Source: Scheffersomyces stipitis CBS 6054 (lineage: Eukaryota > Ascomycota > Pichiomycetes > Serinales > Debaryomycetaceae). From it: 64,000 nt of DNA. Positions 1 through 10,274 of the stretch are shown piece by piece. Positions within the stretch are counted from its first letter, which is position 1. Every line of letters starts with the position of its first letter. The position numbers and the translations under genes were made by a program. The stretch lies in NCBI RefSeq assembly GCF_000209165.1, contig NC_009042.1, forward strand, positions 1,426,001 to 1,490,000, in the 5' to 3' direction. Under the pieces are notes generated by a model. That model made no database searches and was not told the origin of the DNA. It worked only from the letters and a program-made list of their open reading frames with translations.

Positions 1-261
1 TTCAGAGGACAACACCTCCTTGTCAAATTTAGAAAGAAGCTCTTTTTCTGCATCAGATCGCTTGCCAAATCTCGACAGAGTAGCCGGAATCGTGAACATA
101 TGTTTTGCCAACTTTTCAACCATTGGGGTATTTGAAGCGGAGGCCGAAGTAGTTTTCTTAGGCGGCTGTTCTAGTGAGTTGGGTTGTCTAGCAACCTCGG
201 ACGCCGGGGTAGAAGCTGGCATGCCTTCGGAGCTGGGATTGCTCTGCCTGTTTCTGGCCAT
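1..261 (-). CDS. Unrecognised protein, N-terminal 87 residues, cut by window edge
   Basis: An open frame runs on the minus strand from an ATG at 261 to the window edge, in frame at base 1, so the gene continues to the left. The first 45 or so residues are polar and disordered-looking (Ser, Pro, Gln, Thr and Asn rich). A more ordered stretch follows, containing MVEKLAKHMFTIPATLSRFG and then a charged Lys/Glu-rich helix. I do not recognise the family and no catalytic motif is visible in this fragment. A TATATAAA sequence lies at 316-323, 55 bases before the ATG. The start is the first in-frame ATG; a 5' exon cannot be excluded. Confidence 0.6.
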   Translation of the reverse strand, partial: MARNRQSNPSSEGMPASTPASEVARQPNSLEQPPKKTTSASASNTPMVEKLAKHMFTIPATLSRFGKRSDAEKELLSKFDKEVLSSE

Positions 262-1564
262 TGTCGACAGTGGCGACCAGCAGAACACTGTAAGGGAACT
301 TCTTCAACGAATTTCTATATAAATGTCTCCACCACCCCACAGAAATTTCATAGAATTTCAGTTGTGAAGATCTTCCAAGATCAGAATTCAACAGAGAATT
401 TTCACTTTTGTGACGGAACCTTAAAAAAATTCTTTAGTGACTTGGAACACCGAAGGAAGTTTTGAAAGAACCTATCGAGATGGAAAGAACAATTCAGAAA
501 GTAATGGTTTCCAAATACTCCATTCCCTCGTCAATTGTTCGTCCACCTTCGAAATGAATTTAACCGTGGGAACGGATTTGTGGCCGACATGGGAAAAAAA
601 ATGAGTTAATAAATTCAGCAGCTGCAAGCTTGCATTGGAAGGTCAAGTAGCAAACCGAACAGGATTTCTCTCGTTTCAGCGGCTAGGCCATTATTGTTAT
701 CAGCGGCCATGCCGGTCCAATGCGATAGTTGTGGTGGAATTGCCTGGACTAGGGTCGGGGTTTTGTGTATTCCAAGACAAAGAAATTTCGTATATCGCAA
801 TAAAAAATTAGATCCCTGTAAGTGACAGATTTTGTCTACCACCGTCAGTCCAGACCGGGCTTCAGGAGCGTCTGGAGACTACAAAAAATTATGAAAAAAA
901 TACCATTCGGAGGACCTTGAAAATAATTACTGTAATGTATATGTAGGTCTCTTTTGAAAATCCTGTTAACTGAAACTCAGATCGTCATTCTATTCTTATC
1001 GAGAGGACTTTTTTTCATTTGACTCTTAAACCTGGTCCATAATGTAAGAATATGAGCAGACAGGATTTCTGTATTTGTGAGAGGTACATACACAACTGCA
1101 TGTGTGGCATGCTCATAGCCTCTAAACCATGCAGGAGACAATGTCGTAACTCCTTCCATTTTCAGCTTCTTTCGTATAGCAAATTTCTTTGGTGTCAATT
1201 CCGAAGTATCTGACAGCCGTATCGAGTTTCTACATTCAAACATACATACTGTACAGTTGTGCCTAGCCCTGATCGACGTTGCTGTCGTCGTAATTAGCAG
1301 ACTTGCCCCAAAACAATTTTCTTCCTGCAGCGCGGCTGCAGAAGCTTGATTCCAAATAAGCCATAGCTTATGTCTTATCGGCATCTCGGGTTCTTACACT
1401 CACGCTAAGCAGGCGTACTGGCACATAAACAAGCAGAATTTATTTTTGGCCGTGCATTGTATTATCCATTTTTGTAATTAAATCTCGGGAAAAAAACATT
1501 TATATTGAACAAATTTAAGTCTCTAACTAAATTTCGGGATAAACGTATAGATAAAAAGAAAATT
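262..1564. other. Intergenic region, promoter of left gene and 3' side of YOR1
   Basis: No convincing gene. A minus-strand ATG frame of 135 codons (977-1384) is present, but it shows no recognisable motif or domain and could arise by chance. I saw no tRNA or repeat. Confidence 0.5.
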
Positions 1565-4500
1565 CTAAAGGACGAAATCGGAAATGCCGATGTTTGACTT
1601 GTCGCACATCTGCCTGAATATACCTCCGTCGGAGTTAAAAAGTTCCACGGGCGTACCAAATTCCTTAATTTCGCCTTTATCCAAGGTAAGGATTCTATCG
1701 TAGCTGAGAATTGTCTTCAACCTATGGGCAATACACAAAATCGTACAGTCAGCAAACTCCTTGGCGATTATGCTCTGGATCTTGCTATCCGTCTCGTAAT
1801 CCACGGATGATGTGGCTTCGTCTAAAATTAGAATCTTAGTATCTCTAACAAGTGCTCTAGCAAACGCGAGTAATTGTCTCTCACCCAAAGAGAAATTTGC
1901 GCCGTCGTCCTCCACATTCTGATATAAGTGAAATTTGGACAATTCCGCTCCCGAATTCTCTTCCTTGTTATATTCTGCCGCTTGGGCTATTTCTTCGTCA
2001 CTAAATATACCAGCTCTTTTCAATGTCTTCCACAAGTATGCATCGTCATGTTCATCAAATGGATCCAAATTTTTTCTGACAGTGCCATTGAATAAAACTG
2101 GATCCTGTGGAATAATTGAAAGCTTTGAACGCAAATCTCTCAAGCCAATGTTGGCAATGTCGACACCGTCAATAATTATACGGCCTTGATCAAGTTCGCT
2201 CAAACGATACAAGGCTGTGATAATCGACGATTTACCAGCACCAGTTCTACCACAAATACCAATTTTCTCGCTTGACTTTACCTTGAAGCTCAAATCTCTT
2301 ATAACCATGGGCAACCCTGGTCTGTAAGCCATGGAAACATTTTCAAATTCGATTTCTCCATTTTGGGGCCATTCCCTATGTGGAGCATTGTTTTCGTGTT
2401 CATAGGCTGCTTCTTGTGGTAATTTTAATGCATAGTGACAAATTCTCTCTGCCGAATTGAATTCATTTTCCACTTGTGTAAATAATCTGAAGAAATTCGA
2501 CATTTCTCCAGTTGCTTGAAGGGAATAGGTTAAAAGTAATCCGACGGTAGCAGGACTTAATTTGAATACACCATTTACGCATAGAAGTGCAATGGCCAAA
2601 ACCAAAACAAGCGTAACCAGGTCAAGTTGGATAGCCAACCACCTCAAATGAGCATTCAACAAGAAACTAGCTTCATTAAGAGTGTTGAGTCTCTGGTTAC
2701 CTCTGTTAATAAACCTTTCTTCCGATTTGAGCGTCTTGATAGTTGTCATACCAGACAAGGACTCGCTTAAATTATCAAACACAAAAGAACGCTGAACCGC
2801 CTCCAATCTCTTTACTTCCCTACAAGAGGCTTGGTAATAGTTGCAGACAAGTAAGAAAAGTATGCCGATTACTGGCAAGGCAAGAGCAATCCATGGCAAA
2901 TAGACCAAGAAGAGAATAACCATTCCAATAAGTTTGGCAAAAGATACAGTAAATAATCTCAAATTCTCGCTGATTTCGTTATCCAAAGCGTCAGTATCCT
3001 TGGTAAACCTGTTTAAAATTCTTCCCATTGGTGTTGTATCCAAGAAAGACATAGGAACATGCATAATCTTTTTCACTGCCATCATGTTCAAATTTTTTGA
3101 AGAATTCGTAGTCATGGTAATCAACAGAATAAATTGCGTGGTTAATAATATCACCCAAAGAATATTGAATAACACATAAAAGGCAATATAAAACCCGTCG
3201 GACTTATCAAATTTTCTTGAGATCCAGAATGACAACCAGGTGTTACTGAAAATATCACAGAATGTGGATAAACTTAACAATGTTCCAAAAACCAAAAGAA
3301 ATCCCCACGGAGTTACTCTTCCAGATCCAAATTTCAAATAATTCAAATAAATTTCTCCCTTTAATCGGTTGACCGCTCTTTCTTCATTAACAATTAATTT
3401 ACCCTTGGAAGCATCCTTATTCTCCGCAATATCTCTGAAGGTGGCTTCGGTGTCTTCATCATCACCAAGTTCGCTCTGCTTTGCCTTCCTTCTTGTAAGA
3501 CCTTCGATTTTATCAGTCATCTTCTTATAGTTTGGAATTAATTCTTCACCAATATCGAACTCTTCCACGTTCTTGCTTGGAGACTTTTCAACCTTGGTTT
3601 CTTCAGCCTCACTGAATGCTGTCAACTTCCTGAAATCATCATTGGTACGCAAGAGCAGTTCCATAGTACCAACTTCAATAGTACCATCACCGTTCATGAA
3701 AATAATTCTATCAGCAGAACCAATCAAAGATAATTGATGAGTAGCCAACAATCTTGTTTTAGATTTAAGAATTCCCAAGAAGCATTGTTCCACCATATGC
3801 TTTCCAACTCTGGCATCAACAGCAGACAAAACATCGTCCATTAGAATAATATCCTTGTTGGCGTAGACGGCTCTGGCCAAATTGATTCTAGCCTTTTGGC
3901 CCCCCGATAAAGTAACGCCTCGTTCTCCAACCTCTGTGAAATCACCAGCAGGCAAGTTTTCCAAATCCTGTTGCAAAGAACAGGCGTAAACAACTTCATC
4001 ATATAATTCACGATCGTATACAGCACCAAATGTGATATTTTCTTTGATGGTGGCATTTTGAACCCATGGGGCACCACAAAGCATCAAGGATCCATTGATT
4101 TCGACTAGGCCACTTTCACAATTCATGATTCCGGCGATTGCGCTTAACAAAGACGACTTACCAGTACCAATTGAACCAGTGATAACAACAAATTCTCCTT
4201 TTGCGATACTAAGATTAATATTCTTCAAACCTTGGAAAGTCAGCGGTTTGTTCGAATCGTCAAGTGATTCCATTTCAATATCGGGAGAAGATGCTTGACC
4301 TTCTTTATTATTATCCTGCTCATCCTCATCTTCAAAACTCTCCCACATGAAATCAGCATCAGTAACTTGAATAGCGTAAGGGTTCTTTGCTTCACATCTG
4401 GTGATGTAGTTGTCTTTTGGCTGGATTTCCTCAGCAGACAAAAATAAACCAATTCTCTTCAACGCCATAAGCATGTCAGCAGTAACAGAAATAGAAGCTG

Positions 4501-5779
4501 GAATGAAATTCATACACCAGGATAAAATTTCAAACGAAGAAACAGACGAGAAAATAGAACTAGCGTTTCTTGTTGCTCCCTCAATTCCATACATTACCAA
4601 GAAGGCAATCATGGCAGTGATACCAGTTAAAGACATGGCAACAGCATAAATAATGTTTCTCAATTTTTGAATCTTCAAAATGTATTGGATTTCATTGGAT
4701 CTACTCTTGACAATATTTGATAAATATGGAATTTCCCATGAGTAGAACTTGATGATTTTCAAGTTGGTGATAAGTTCCTTAACCAAACCAACTCTAATAT
4801 CAGTTAGTTTGCTGACAACAGTTCTGAATCGGTACAACTGGGAAGTCGAATACGAAACTGCTGCCAAAAATATAAGCAAGACAACAACACCAACAACAGC
4901 AGCAACACCAATGTTAAGGACTAAAATAGTGATAATGATTACAATTCCAAGAGGAAGAGAAAGTAAAAATGGAGTATATGCACAAGCAAGTTCGATTCTA
5001 GAAAGATCTGTTGTAACCATAGAAGTTATCTTAGAATCAGGGAATTTGTGTTTCGAGGCGTTGCTCAACTTAAAAGACTTTCTTGTAATAGCATGAGTCA
5101 ACGAAGATTTGACCTTCGCAGCCATGAGCAAACTTTGGTAATTGAAATGGTTCATGGTAATGCCGGAAACCAACAGAAAGATCACTACTCCAAAAGCGTA
5201 CCCGACACCCTTTGCTGGATTCAAGGAAGGATCTAATGATTTGCTTTCCGAATACGCTATTAACTTTTTAAGAATCAAAGGAGTACAAGAGACTATAGCT
5301 GCAGTAATTGTAGATAATGAGGCCGAGAAGAGTAAATTCCTCTTGAATGCCACACATATGATGAACAATAAACTGAATTTGGACAAGACATAATCCTCAA
5401 GATCAATGTCAGGAGCTACAGTTGAGGTTTCCAACGTTTCACCTCTTTCTTTGCATTTCTGTTGCAAATGTTTCTTCCGGGAATATTCAAGTTCGCGTTC
5501 ATAGCATGCATCAAATTTCTCAACAAAGGCATCGACTTTATATTCTTCAGGAAGTACAAAGAAATCTTGTGGTTGCAATGTTCTTCTGTAGCCGACATTC
5601 AAAATCGGGAACAACCACCAGAAGAAAATCTTACTGAAGATATTGGCAGTGGGGAAAGGATAGATCTTACGCTCTGATTCCTCGGGAACCGGAACCACTT
5701 TGTTTTTGAGCAAGAAACTAAATAGTCTCTTTTGAGGTTTGAGCTCATCGGTTTCTATAGTGTTCTGATCGCTCTCCAT
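1565..5779 (-). CDS. YOR1: ABCC-type multidrug transporter, Yor1-like
   Basis: Full-length plasma-membrane ATP-binding cassette exporter of the MRP/CFTR (ABCC) family, 1404 residues; S. cerevisiae Yor1, which exports oligomycin and other organic anions and influences phospholipid asymmetry, is slightly longer. Visible order: cytosolic N-terminus, first membrane domain (about 130-440), NBD1 with Walker A GSIGTGKSS (about 534), signature LSGGQKARI (about 624) and Walker B LMDDVLSAVD, a charged linker, second membrane domain, then NBD2 with Walker A GRTGAGKSS (about 1175), signature FSLGERQ (about 1292) and LILDEATSSVD. NBD1 has Asp where most ABC proteins have the catalytic Glu after Walker B, as is usual for ABCC proteins, whereas NBD2 keeps Glu. 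The long N-terminal extra membrane domain of Ycf1 is absent, which favours Yor1. The start is a true ATG. Two AGGGG stress-element cores lie upstream at 5900-5904 and 6109-6113. Confidence 0.93.
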   Translation of the reverse strand: MESDQNTIETDELKPQKRLFSFLLKNKVVPVPEESERKIYPFPTANIFSKIFFWWLFPILNVGYRRTLQPQDFFVLPEEYKVDAFVEKFDACYERELEYSRKKHLQQKCKERGETLETSTVAPDIDLEDYVLSKFSLLFIICVAFKRNLLFSASLSTITAAIVSCTPLILKKLIAYSESKSLDPSLNPAKGVGYAFGVVIFLLVSGITMNHFNYQSLLMAAKVKSSLTHAITRKSFKLSNASKHKFPDSKITSMVTTDLSRIELACAYTPFLLSLPLGIVIIITILVLNIGVAAVVGVVVLLIFLAAVSYSTSQLYRFRTVVSKLTDIRVGLVKELITNLKIIKFYSWEIPYLSNIVKSRSNEIQYILKIQKLRNIIYAVAMSLTGITAMIAFLVMYGIEGATRNASSIFSSVSSFEILSWCMNFIPASISVTADMLMALKRIGLFLSAEEIQPKDNYITRCEAKNPYAIQVTDADFMWESFEDEDEQDNNKEGQASSPDIEMESLDDSNKPLTFQGLKNINLSIAKGEFVVITGSIGTGKSSLLSAIAGIMNCESGLVEINGSLMLCGAPWVQNATIKENITFGAVYDRELYDEVVYACSLQQDLENLPAGDFTEVGERGVTLSGGQKARINLARAVYANKDIILMDDVLSAVDARVGKHMVEQCFLGILKSKTRLLATHQLSLIGSADRIIFMNGDGTIEVGTMELLLRTNDDFRKLTAFSEAEETKVEKSPSKNVEEFDIGEELIPNYKKMTDKIEGLTRRKAKQSELGDDEDTEATFRDIAENKDASKGKLIVNEERAVNRLKGEIYLNYLKFGSGRVTPWGFLLVFGTLLSLSTFCDIFSNTWLSFWISRKFDKSDGFYIAFYVLFNILWVILLTTQFILLITMTTNSSKNLNMMAVKKIMHVPMSFLDTTPMGRILNRFTKDTDALDNEISENLRLFTVSFAKLIGMVILFLVYLPWIALALPVIGILFLLVCNYYQASCREVKRLEAVQRSFVFDNLSESLSGMTTIKTLKSEERFINRGNQRLNTLNEASFLLNAHLRWLAIQLDLVTLVLVLAIALLCVNGVFKLSPATVGLLLTYSLQATGEMSNFFRLFTQVENEFNSAERICHYALKLPQEAAYEHENNAPHREWPQNGEIEFENVSMAYRPGLPMVIRDLSFKVKSSEKIGICGRTGAGKSSIITALYRLSELDQGRIIIDGVDIANIGLRDLRSKLSIIPQDPVLFNGTVRKNLDPFDEHDDAYLWKTLKRAGIFSDEEIAQAAEYNKEENSGAELSKFHLYQNVEDDGANFSLGERQLLAFARALVRDTKILILDEATSSVDYETDSKIQSIIAKEFADCTILCIAHRLKTILSYDRILTLDKGEIKEFGTPVELFNSDGGIFRQMCDKSNIGISDFVL

Positions 5780-7511
5780 AATCTAAATGATTTTAAGTGA
5801 AGAACCAAGAAAAAAAAAGAATGGAACAAGAAAATGCATGCGAGACAGCATGAAAAAATGCAGCGAATTCCTGTCTAAATATATGGCTAAGCTTTAAGTA
5901 GGGGCAAGTATCTAATCGCTATCACTGGGGCTCGTAAAACGTTCCTTTTTGGTGCCGTACCATAATGATGAGAAATTTTTTCCCAAAGCGCAATCTACGG
6001 AGAATATTTTCTGCGCATATCAAGTAGACAGCGATCAATGGAGCAAATTGCTCCGGATGGTGACGTTAACGTCTTCAAAGATTACTTGAGTCTCTGTTTG
6101 TAGGATATAGGGGTAGAAACGACTGACATGTGAAAACAGGAGAATACAACCTCTGTTTCCTCTAAGCATAGAAATTTATGTTGATGCTATATACGAAAGT
6201 TCTGTACGAATTTTGTGTGCACTTTGGATTGAAAACGGAATAACTACAGGATGAACCAAAACCAAGATAGAACAAATCGGAGTTAATCTTGTGTACCCCG
6301 ATACACAAAAGAAATGTTCAGTGCTCCATAATAAGCAAATAGGCGAGTCAAGCCGACTTCCAAATGTCAAGGCTAGGGCATCGTGAAAGCTGGCCTTGAA
6401 TGCCATATAAGGTTCCCTATTGCAGTATCTCGCGGTAACAGGAGCCCGTTGTGCTACTTGGGTTTGGCAGGAGCTCGCTATTCCGACGTGTGACTCAGCT
6501 ACACGAGGAGTTGACGGAGTATGAAATCTACTGCAGCAGGGTGGATGAGCCACTCTTCTTAAAGAGGGAGATTGCACAATCAGACAGGCTTATGCAGGAG
6601 ACCAGGGCATTTTTGCAATGGCTCTGCAATTGTGAATATGGCTGGGAACACCGGAGTTTGAACTACCTGAAGCTGTCAGAGTATACGTGTGGAAAAATAT
6701 CCGTAGATTCCATTCTTTATTTCCAAAATTCAACAAACAATCAACAAAACCGTACCACCGTACATTCCTCGGCAGATACGAACTAGTAGCATTGTAGAAT
6801 ATGAAATCTATTTCTCCTATTCACCCAGAAGTTGTGATATTAGCCCAGCATTGTGCTAGACTAGTAAATCTGTTTCTAAGCAAGCAAAATTCTCCGAACC
6901 ACTCTGCGGGGTCCGTGCCATTCTGAGGATATTTTTGGAAATAGCCTTTTTGAAAGAATCCTATTGAAAGAATGCATAATCAGAATATATATGCTACTTG
7001 AACCCGTACAAGCGAGATAAATTCTACACGATTTCATACATATCCCGACAGTATCCTATCTCATAATGTATAAGACTAATTGCCATGTCTTCATACACAA
7101 ATGTCCTTTATTCACTTCTGCATCTTTTTCAAGTGCCGAAACCACTCTTCATAGACTGGATCGCTACTCTACCCCAGACAAAATAGAATATATGAAGATG
7201 CCAACAATTTTCAAAAACTTGTTTTCTATAGAATAATGATTTTCAACTTAAGTGACCATTTTCAACTTAAGCGACCGGCTAACAGCAGGACCACTACGTA
7301 TGACAAATATTCTTAAATAGTCATATCATAGCAAACCTATGATCTGGAGATCTCTCACCACGTGACTTATCACCCTATCCACAGATTTCAAGTTTTTCTG
7401 GCTAACATTTGTGATATCATTTTACATTCTTTTTGCAACTGTACAAAAACTCGTCCACCACTTTTTGTAGAACGATTTCAGTGTATATCTTACAACAGTC
7501 CTATCGTACAC
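5780..7511. other. Long intergenic region between divergent YOR1 and WD40 gene
   Basis: This is the shared upstream region of two divergently transcribed genes. It holds two AGGGG cores near YOR1 (5900-5904, 6109-6113), a perfect-spacing 19-bp tandem duplication (7239-7276) and a CACGTG box (7359-7364). A plus-strand open frame at 6451-6786 begins with GTG and resembles nothing I know, so I do not call it a gene. Confidence 0.5.
7239..7276. repeat. Two head-to-tail copies of a 19-bp unit
   Basis: The unit ATTTTCAACTTAAGTGACC at 7239-7257 is followed directly by a second copy at 7258-7276 that differs at one base (C for T at unit position 15). The pair sits about 240 bases before the start of the WD40 gene. 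It could be a duplicated regulatory site or a recent slippage product. Confidence 0.9.
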
Positions 7512-9447
7512 ATGGCTGTCGAGCTTTCATCCGACCAGCGCCGGCGAACCACCGGACTTCTCCGAGGTGCAGATCTCCATTTCAATGAGTCTTCATATAC
7601 TGACACCAACCCTTCCAGCGATGATCACCACCAAGTGTTGATACCGTTACCGTCTTCCGAAACGGAAGAAGGCGAAGCAAACTCCAACTCAATCCAGTCA
7701 TACCATGAGTTCGAGCTAAACCAATCAGAATCCCTCACTTTCTTATACAATCTATTGTACGATGAAAATTCTCATTTATCCAAGGCAGATATCCTCAGCA
7801 TTTTGAACTCGCTCAAAATCCGCGAAGACAACTTGCCATTTTCGATACAGTCATTGGTTAAAACAGACTCACAAGGCGTGTCATGGCCGCGGGGTCTCAG
7901 AAACAAGTTTTATATGGACAGAGTCAGAGTAGGCAAGGACAACTGGTTCCATAACATCCCTGGCTCTCGCGAGGAAGCCATCAAGGTAAGTAAAGAGTAA
8001 CTAAGTAAAGAAAAGGAAAGAAGATTCAAAGAAGAGAAAATAGGGTAAAATGTCTGAACTACGTGATATCATCCTGTTGTTATGTCTTCCGGGTTGAAAT
8101 ATCAATTCTGAAAACTACACTTATTCTCTCATAATAGCAGTTTCATTCATTAAGCGATTGTGATTTCCTTTGATGTTTCCTTAAGACTTCATTAAATCCA
8201 GTTTTTAGTCTACTTTATACTAACTTTTCCAGCATCTTTCCAAAAAGTCATACAACCTAAACACGGACTTCTTCAAGTTCGACAAGTTCTACAGTAAATT
8301 AAAGCTCCATATCACCCATTTTCAGCTTCGGAATCTAATATGTTGTGGCACGAATATAGCGAATGGCATATATTATCCACTGAGCTACTACCACGACCAC
8401 AATCTCCAGACTGTACAAAACAACTTTTTGAACTCAGGATCGTTTCCACCACCTTCCAGTGAAGAATACCATACATTTTTCAAGATCAACAGACTCATGC
8501 CTGATAACAGACTCAGCAGAAGGTCACGATCCATGAAGTTGGATTGCTTAATAGATTCACGTGATTTACCCAAAAACTCCAACAACAGGATATCAACCTT
8601 AACTTGTACCAACAAATACTTAGCATGCGGAACATTCGAAGGAGGATTTATACTATCGGATGTTTCAGACTCTGACAACGTGAAAACTGTTGGAGAATAC
8701 CATTTGACTAGCAATAGCGATGGAATAACCAACCATATCATCATCGACGAAAGAGATAGCGAGATTATCGTTTCTTCCAACGACCATAGTTTGCGGGTAT
8801 TCGATATAAGAACAAGCCAAGTCAGTAATAACATGGTAGATTTACCATTTGCAATCAACTGTGCTTCTCTTAGTCCATCTAGTCCCAATGAGTTATTTGT
8901 CACTGGAGATCATCTCAATTCGTTCGTCATAGATACGAGAATGAGTCAGCACAACTTTGAAAACGAGAGTCAACGATTTGTGGGCCATTGCGATTACGGA
9001 TTCAGCTGTGACTGGTCGTCTGCAAATGAAAACCTTTTATTGACAGGAAACCAAGACACTACAGTCAGATTGTGGGATAAACGTAATTCAGACCAGAGTC
9101 TATATTGTTGGAGTGGCTCATTAGGTTCATCAGACTGCCATAATGGTGGGCCCGTAAGAAACTGTAAATTTAGTCATAAAGGTGAGTACATATCATGGGC
9201 TGAGAGCTTGGATCATATTGGAATTATTCAGTTGGAAGATTTGGTTACATCGTCCGAGGAATCCCTCCAGTCTCGTGTACAATCAATTGACTTCATTGGC
9301 AAGTGCACGGGATTGAATTTTGCACCAATAGAAGGAGGACATGGCGAACAGTTGATCATAGGAGTCAATGATTGCCCATTGGGGGGAATCTTGAGTTATA
9401 AATTGGAAAGCAAGTTGAAGTCGTTGGATTTCGACTTCAGTTTTTAG
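7512..9447 (+). CDS. WD40-repeat protein with one intron, function unknown
   Basis: Spliced gene: exon 1 is 7512-7985, intron 7986-8232, exon 2 8233-9447, giving 562 residues. The donor is GTAAGT after codon AAG and the acceptor TTTTCCAG follows TACTAAC at 8218-8224; joining them keeps the frame in phase 0. I start at the ATG at 7512 (protein begins MAVELSSDQRRR). The frame is open upstream to an ATG at 7362, but those 50 codons look like leader. The C-terminal two thirds carry WD-type blades, with LRVFDIR and VRLWDKR blade ends, a GHCDYGFSCDW start of a blade and an NQDTT turn. The N-terminal 160 residues are acidic and Ser-rich. WD proteins are scaffolds, and the partner here cannot be inferred. 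The in-frame CTG within YYPxSYY of exon 2 would be Ser in a CTG-clade yeast. Confidence 0.85.
7986..8232 (+). other. Intron of the WD40 gene
   Basis: GTAAGT donor at 7986, TACTAAC branch site at 8218-8224 and CAG acceptor ending at 8232; 247 bases. Removal joins two open frames in phase 0. The adjoining peptide runs EEAIK then HLSKKSYN. Confidence 0.88.
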
Positions 9448-9627
9448 TTCTACATTGTTACATTAGTTATATACATTTGGGATCAATGAACGGTTGTTCA
9501 GTATTATACACTGTAATTAAGGTGACAACCAATCTGTAATAGTCCAAGTTAACATTCTTCTACTTCTCTTCCAAATGCTAACATCAATTAAATTGAGATT
9601 AATGAACTTGACATTATTCGATTTCTC

Positions 9628-10098
9628 TTACCACATATCATCTACATTTTCACTGACTTGAAGCTGACCACCAACCTCTTTGATAAGTTCATCAAGCTTG
9701 GCGATTTTGGATGTTTCCTTTACCAAAGTCGCTATCACTCTGAGCTTGTTCCTGGCCTTAGCTACAGATTTTTCATAATGTGCTACTTCCTCATCGCCAT
9801 TAGTAATAGGAATATCTTTGATGAGAGCCTCTAACTGTTTCAAGTGATTAGCGACCAGAGCTGAAGCTTCATAGGTTTGGATATTTCGACTCCAGTGCTC
9901 TACCAATCCATCTATATAGCCCACAATCAAGAAACGCTGAAATCCAGTCTGGTATCCGTATTCTTTTCCTTCCATCTCCTGCTGTCTAGTAGACTGTTCC
10001 TGTCCTTCACGAAACCCTTTCTGGTAATACTCTTCTTCCACATTTAGAACCTCGTCCGTGTCTATGCTGATATCAATGTCTTCTCTATGTACATCCAT
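9628..10098 (-). CDS. LTO1: Lto1, adaptor for Fe-S cluster insertion into Rli1/ABCE1
   Basis: 156-residue homolog of yeast Lto1 (human ORAOV1). With Yae1 it forms the adaptor that brings the ribosome-recycling ATPase Rli1 to the cytosolic iron-sulfur (CIA) targeting complex. The deca-GX3 signature is visible: a run of Gly every fourth residue (GFREGQEQ, then EGKEYGYQTGF, then VGYIDG). The C-terminus is DDMW; a terminal aromatic residue is the known signal by which Lto1 docks on the CIA complex, and it is preserved here. I start at the ATG at 10098 (MDVHREDID); the frame is open further upstream but without another ATG. The gene is divergent from LIN1 across 176 bases. In S. cerevisiae LTO1 (YNL260C) is next to ORC5, which lies one gene away here. 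Confidence 0.88.
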   Translation of the reverse strand: MDVHREDIDISIDTDEVLNVEEEYYQKGFREGQEQSTRQQEMEGKEYGYQTGFQRFLIVGYIDGLVEHWSRNIQTYEASALVANHLKQLEALIKDIPITNGDEEVAHYEKSVAKARNKLRVIATLVKETSKIAKLDELIKEVGGQLQVSENVDDMW

Positions 10099-10274
10099 GT
10101 CGATTGTATACAAATGTGAAGCAATTGAAGCAGTTAAAATTTGGTAGAATAAACCTGAAGAGTTCAAAATGTTATCGGATTAGTTAGGCTGAAAATACTG
10201 GAGTCGCAATCAGTCGCAATGAGATCTGATGTATGCTAAAAACAGAACTTTTCATTTTTCACTTTTAACCAGCG

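Noticed and set aside
977..1384. Minus-strand ATG frame of 135 codons between the left-edge gene and YOR1
   Set aside because: No recognisable domain, membrane segment or motif; the size is plausible by chance in 1.3 kb and it lies in the YOR1 3' region.
6451..6786. Plus-strand open frame of 111 codons in the YOR1 upstream region
   Set aside because: It begins with GTG, not ATG, and shows no family features; a decayed gene cannot be excluded but is not supported.
7362..7511. Upstream extension of the WD40 protein by 50 codons
   Set aside because: Although an in-frame ATG exists at 7362, the peptide is unlike the rest of the protein and the ATG at 7512 gives a more typical start; I treat it as leader.
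10099..10167. N-terminal extension of Lto1
   Set aside because: The longest frame begins at TTG; the only suitable start is the ATG at 10098.
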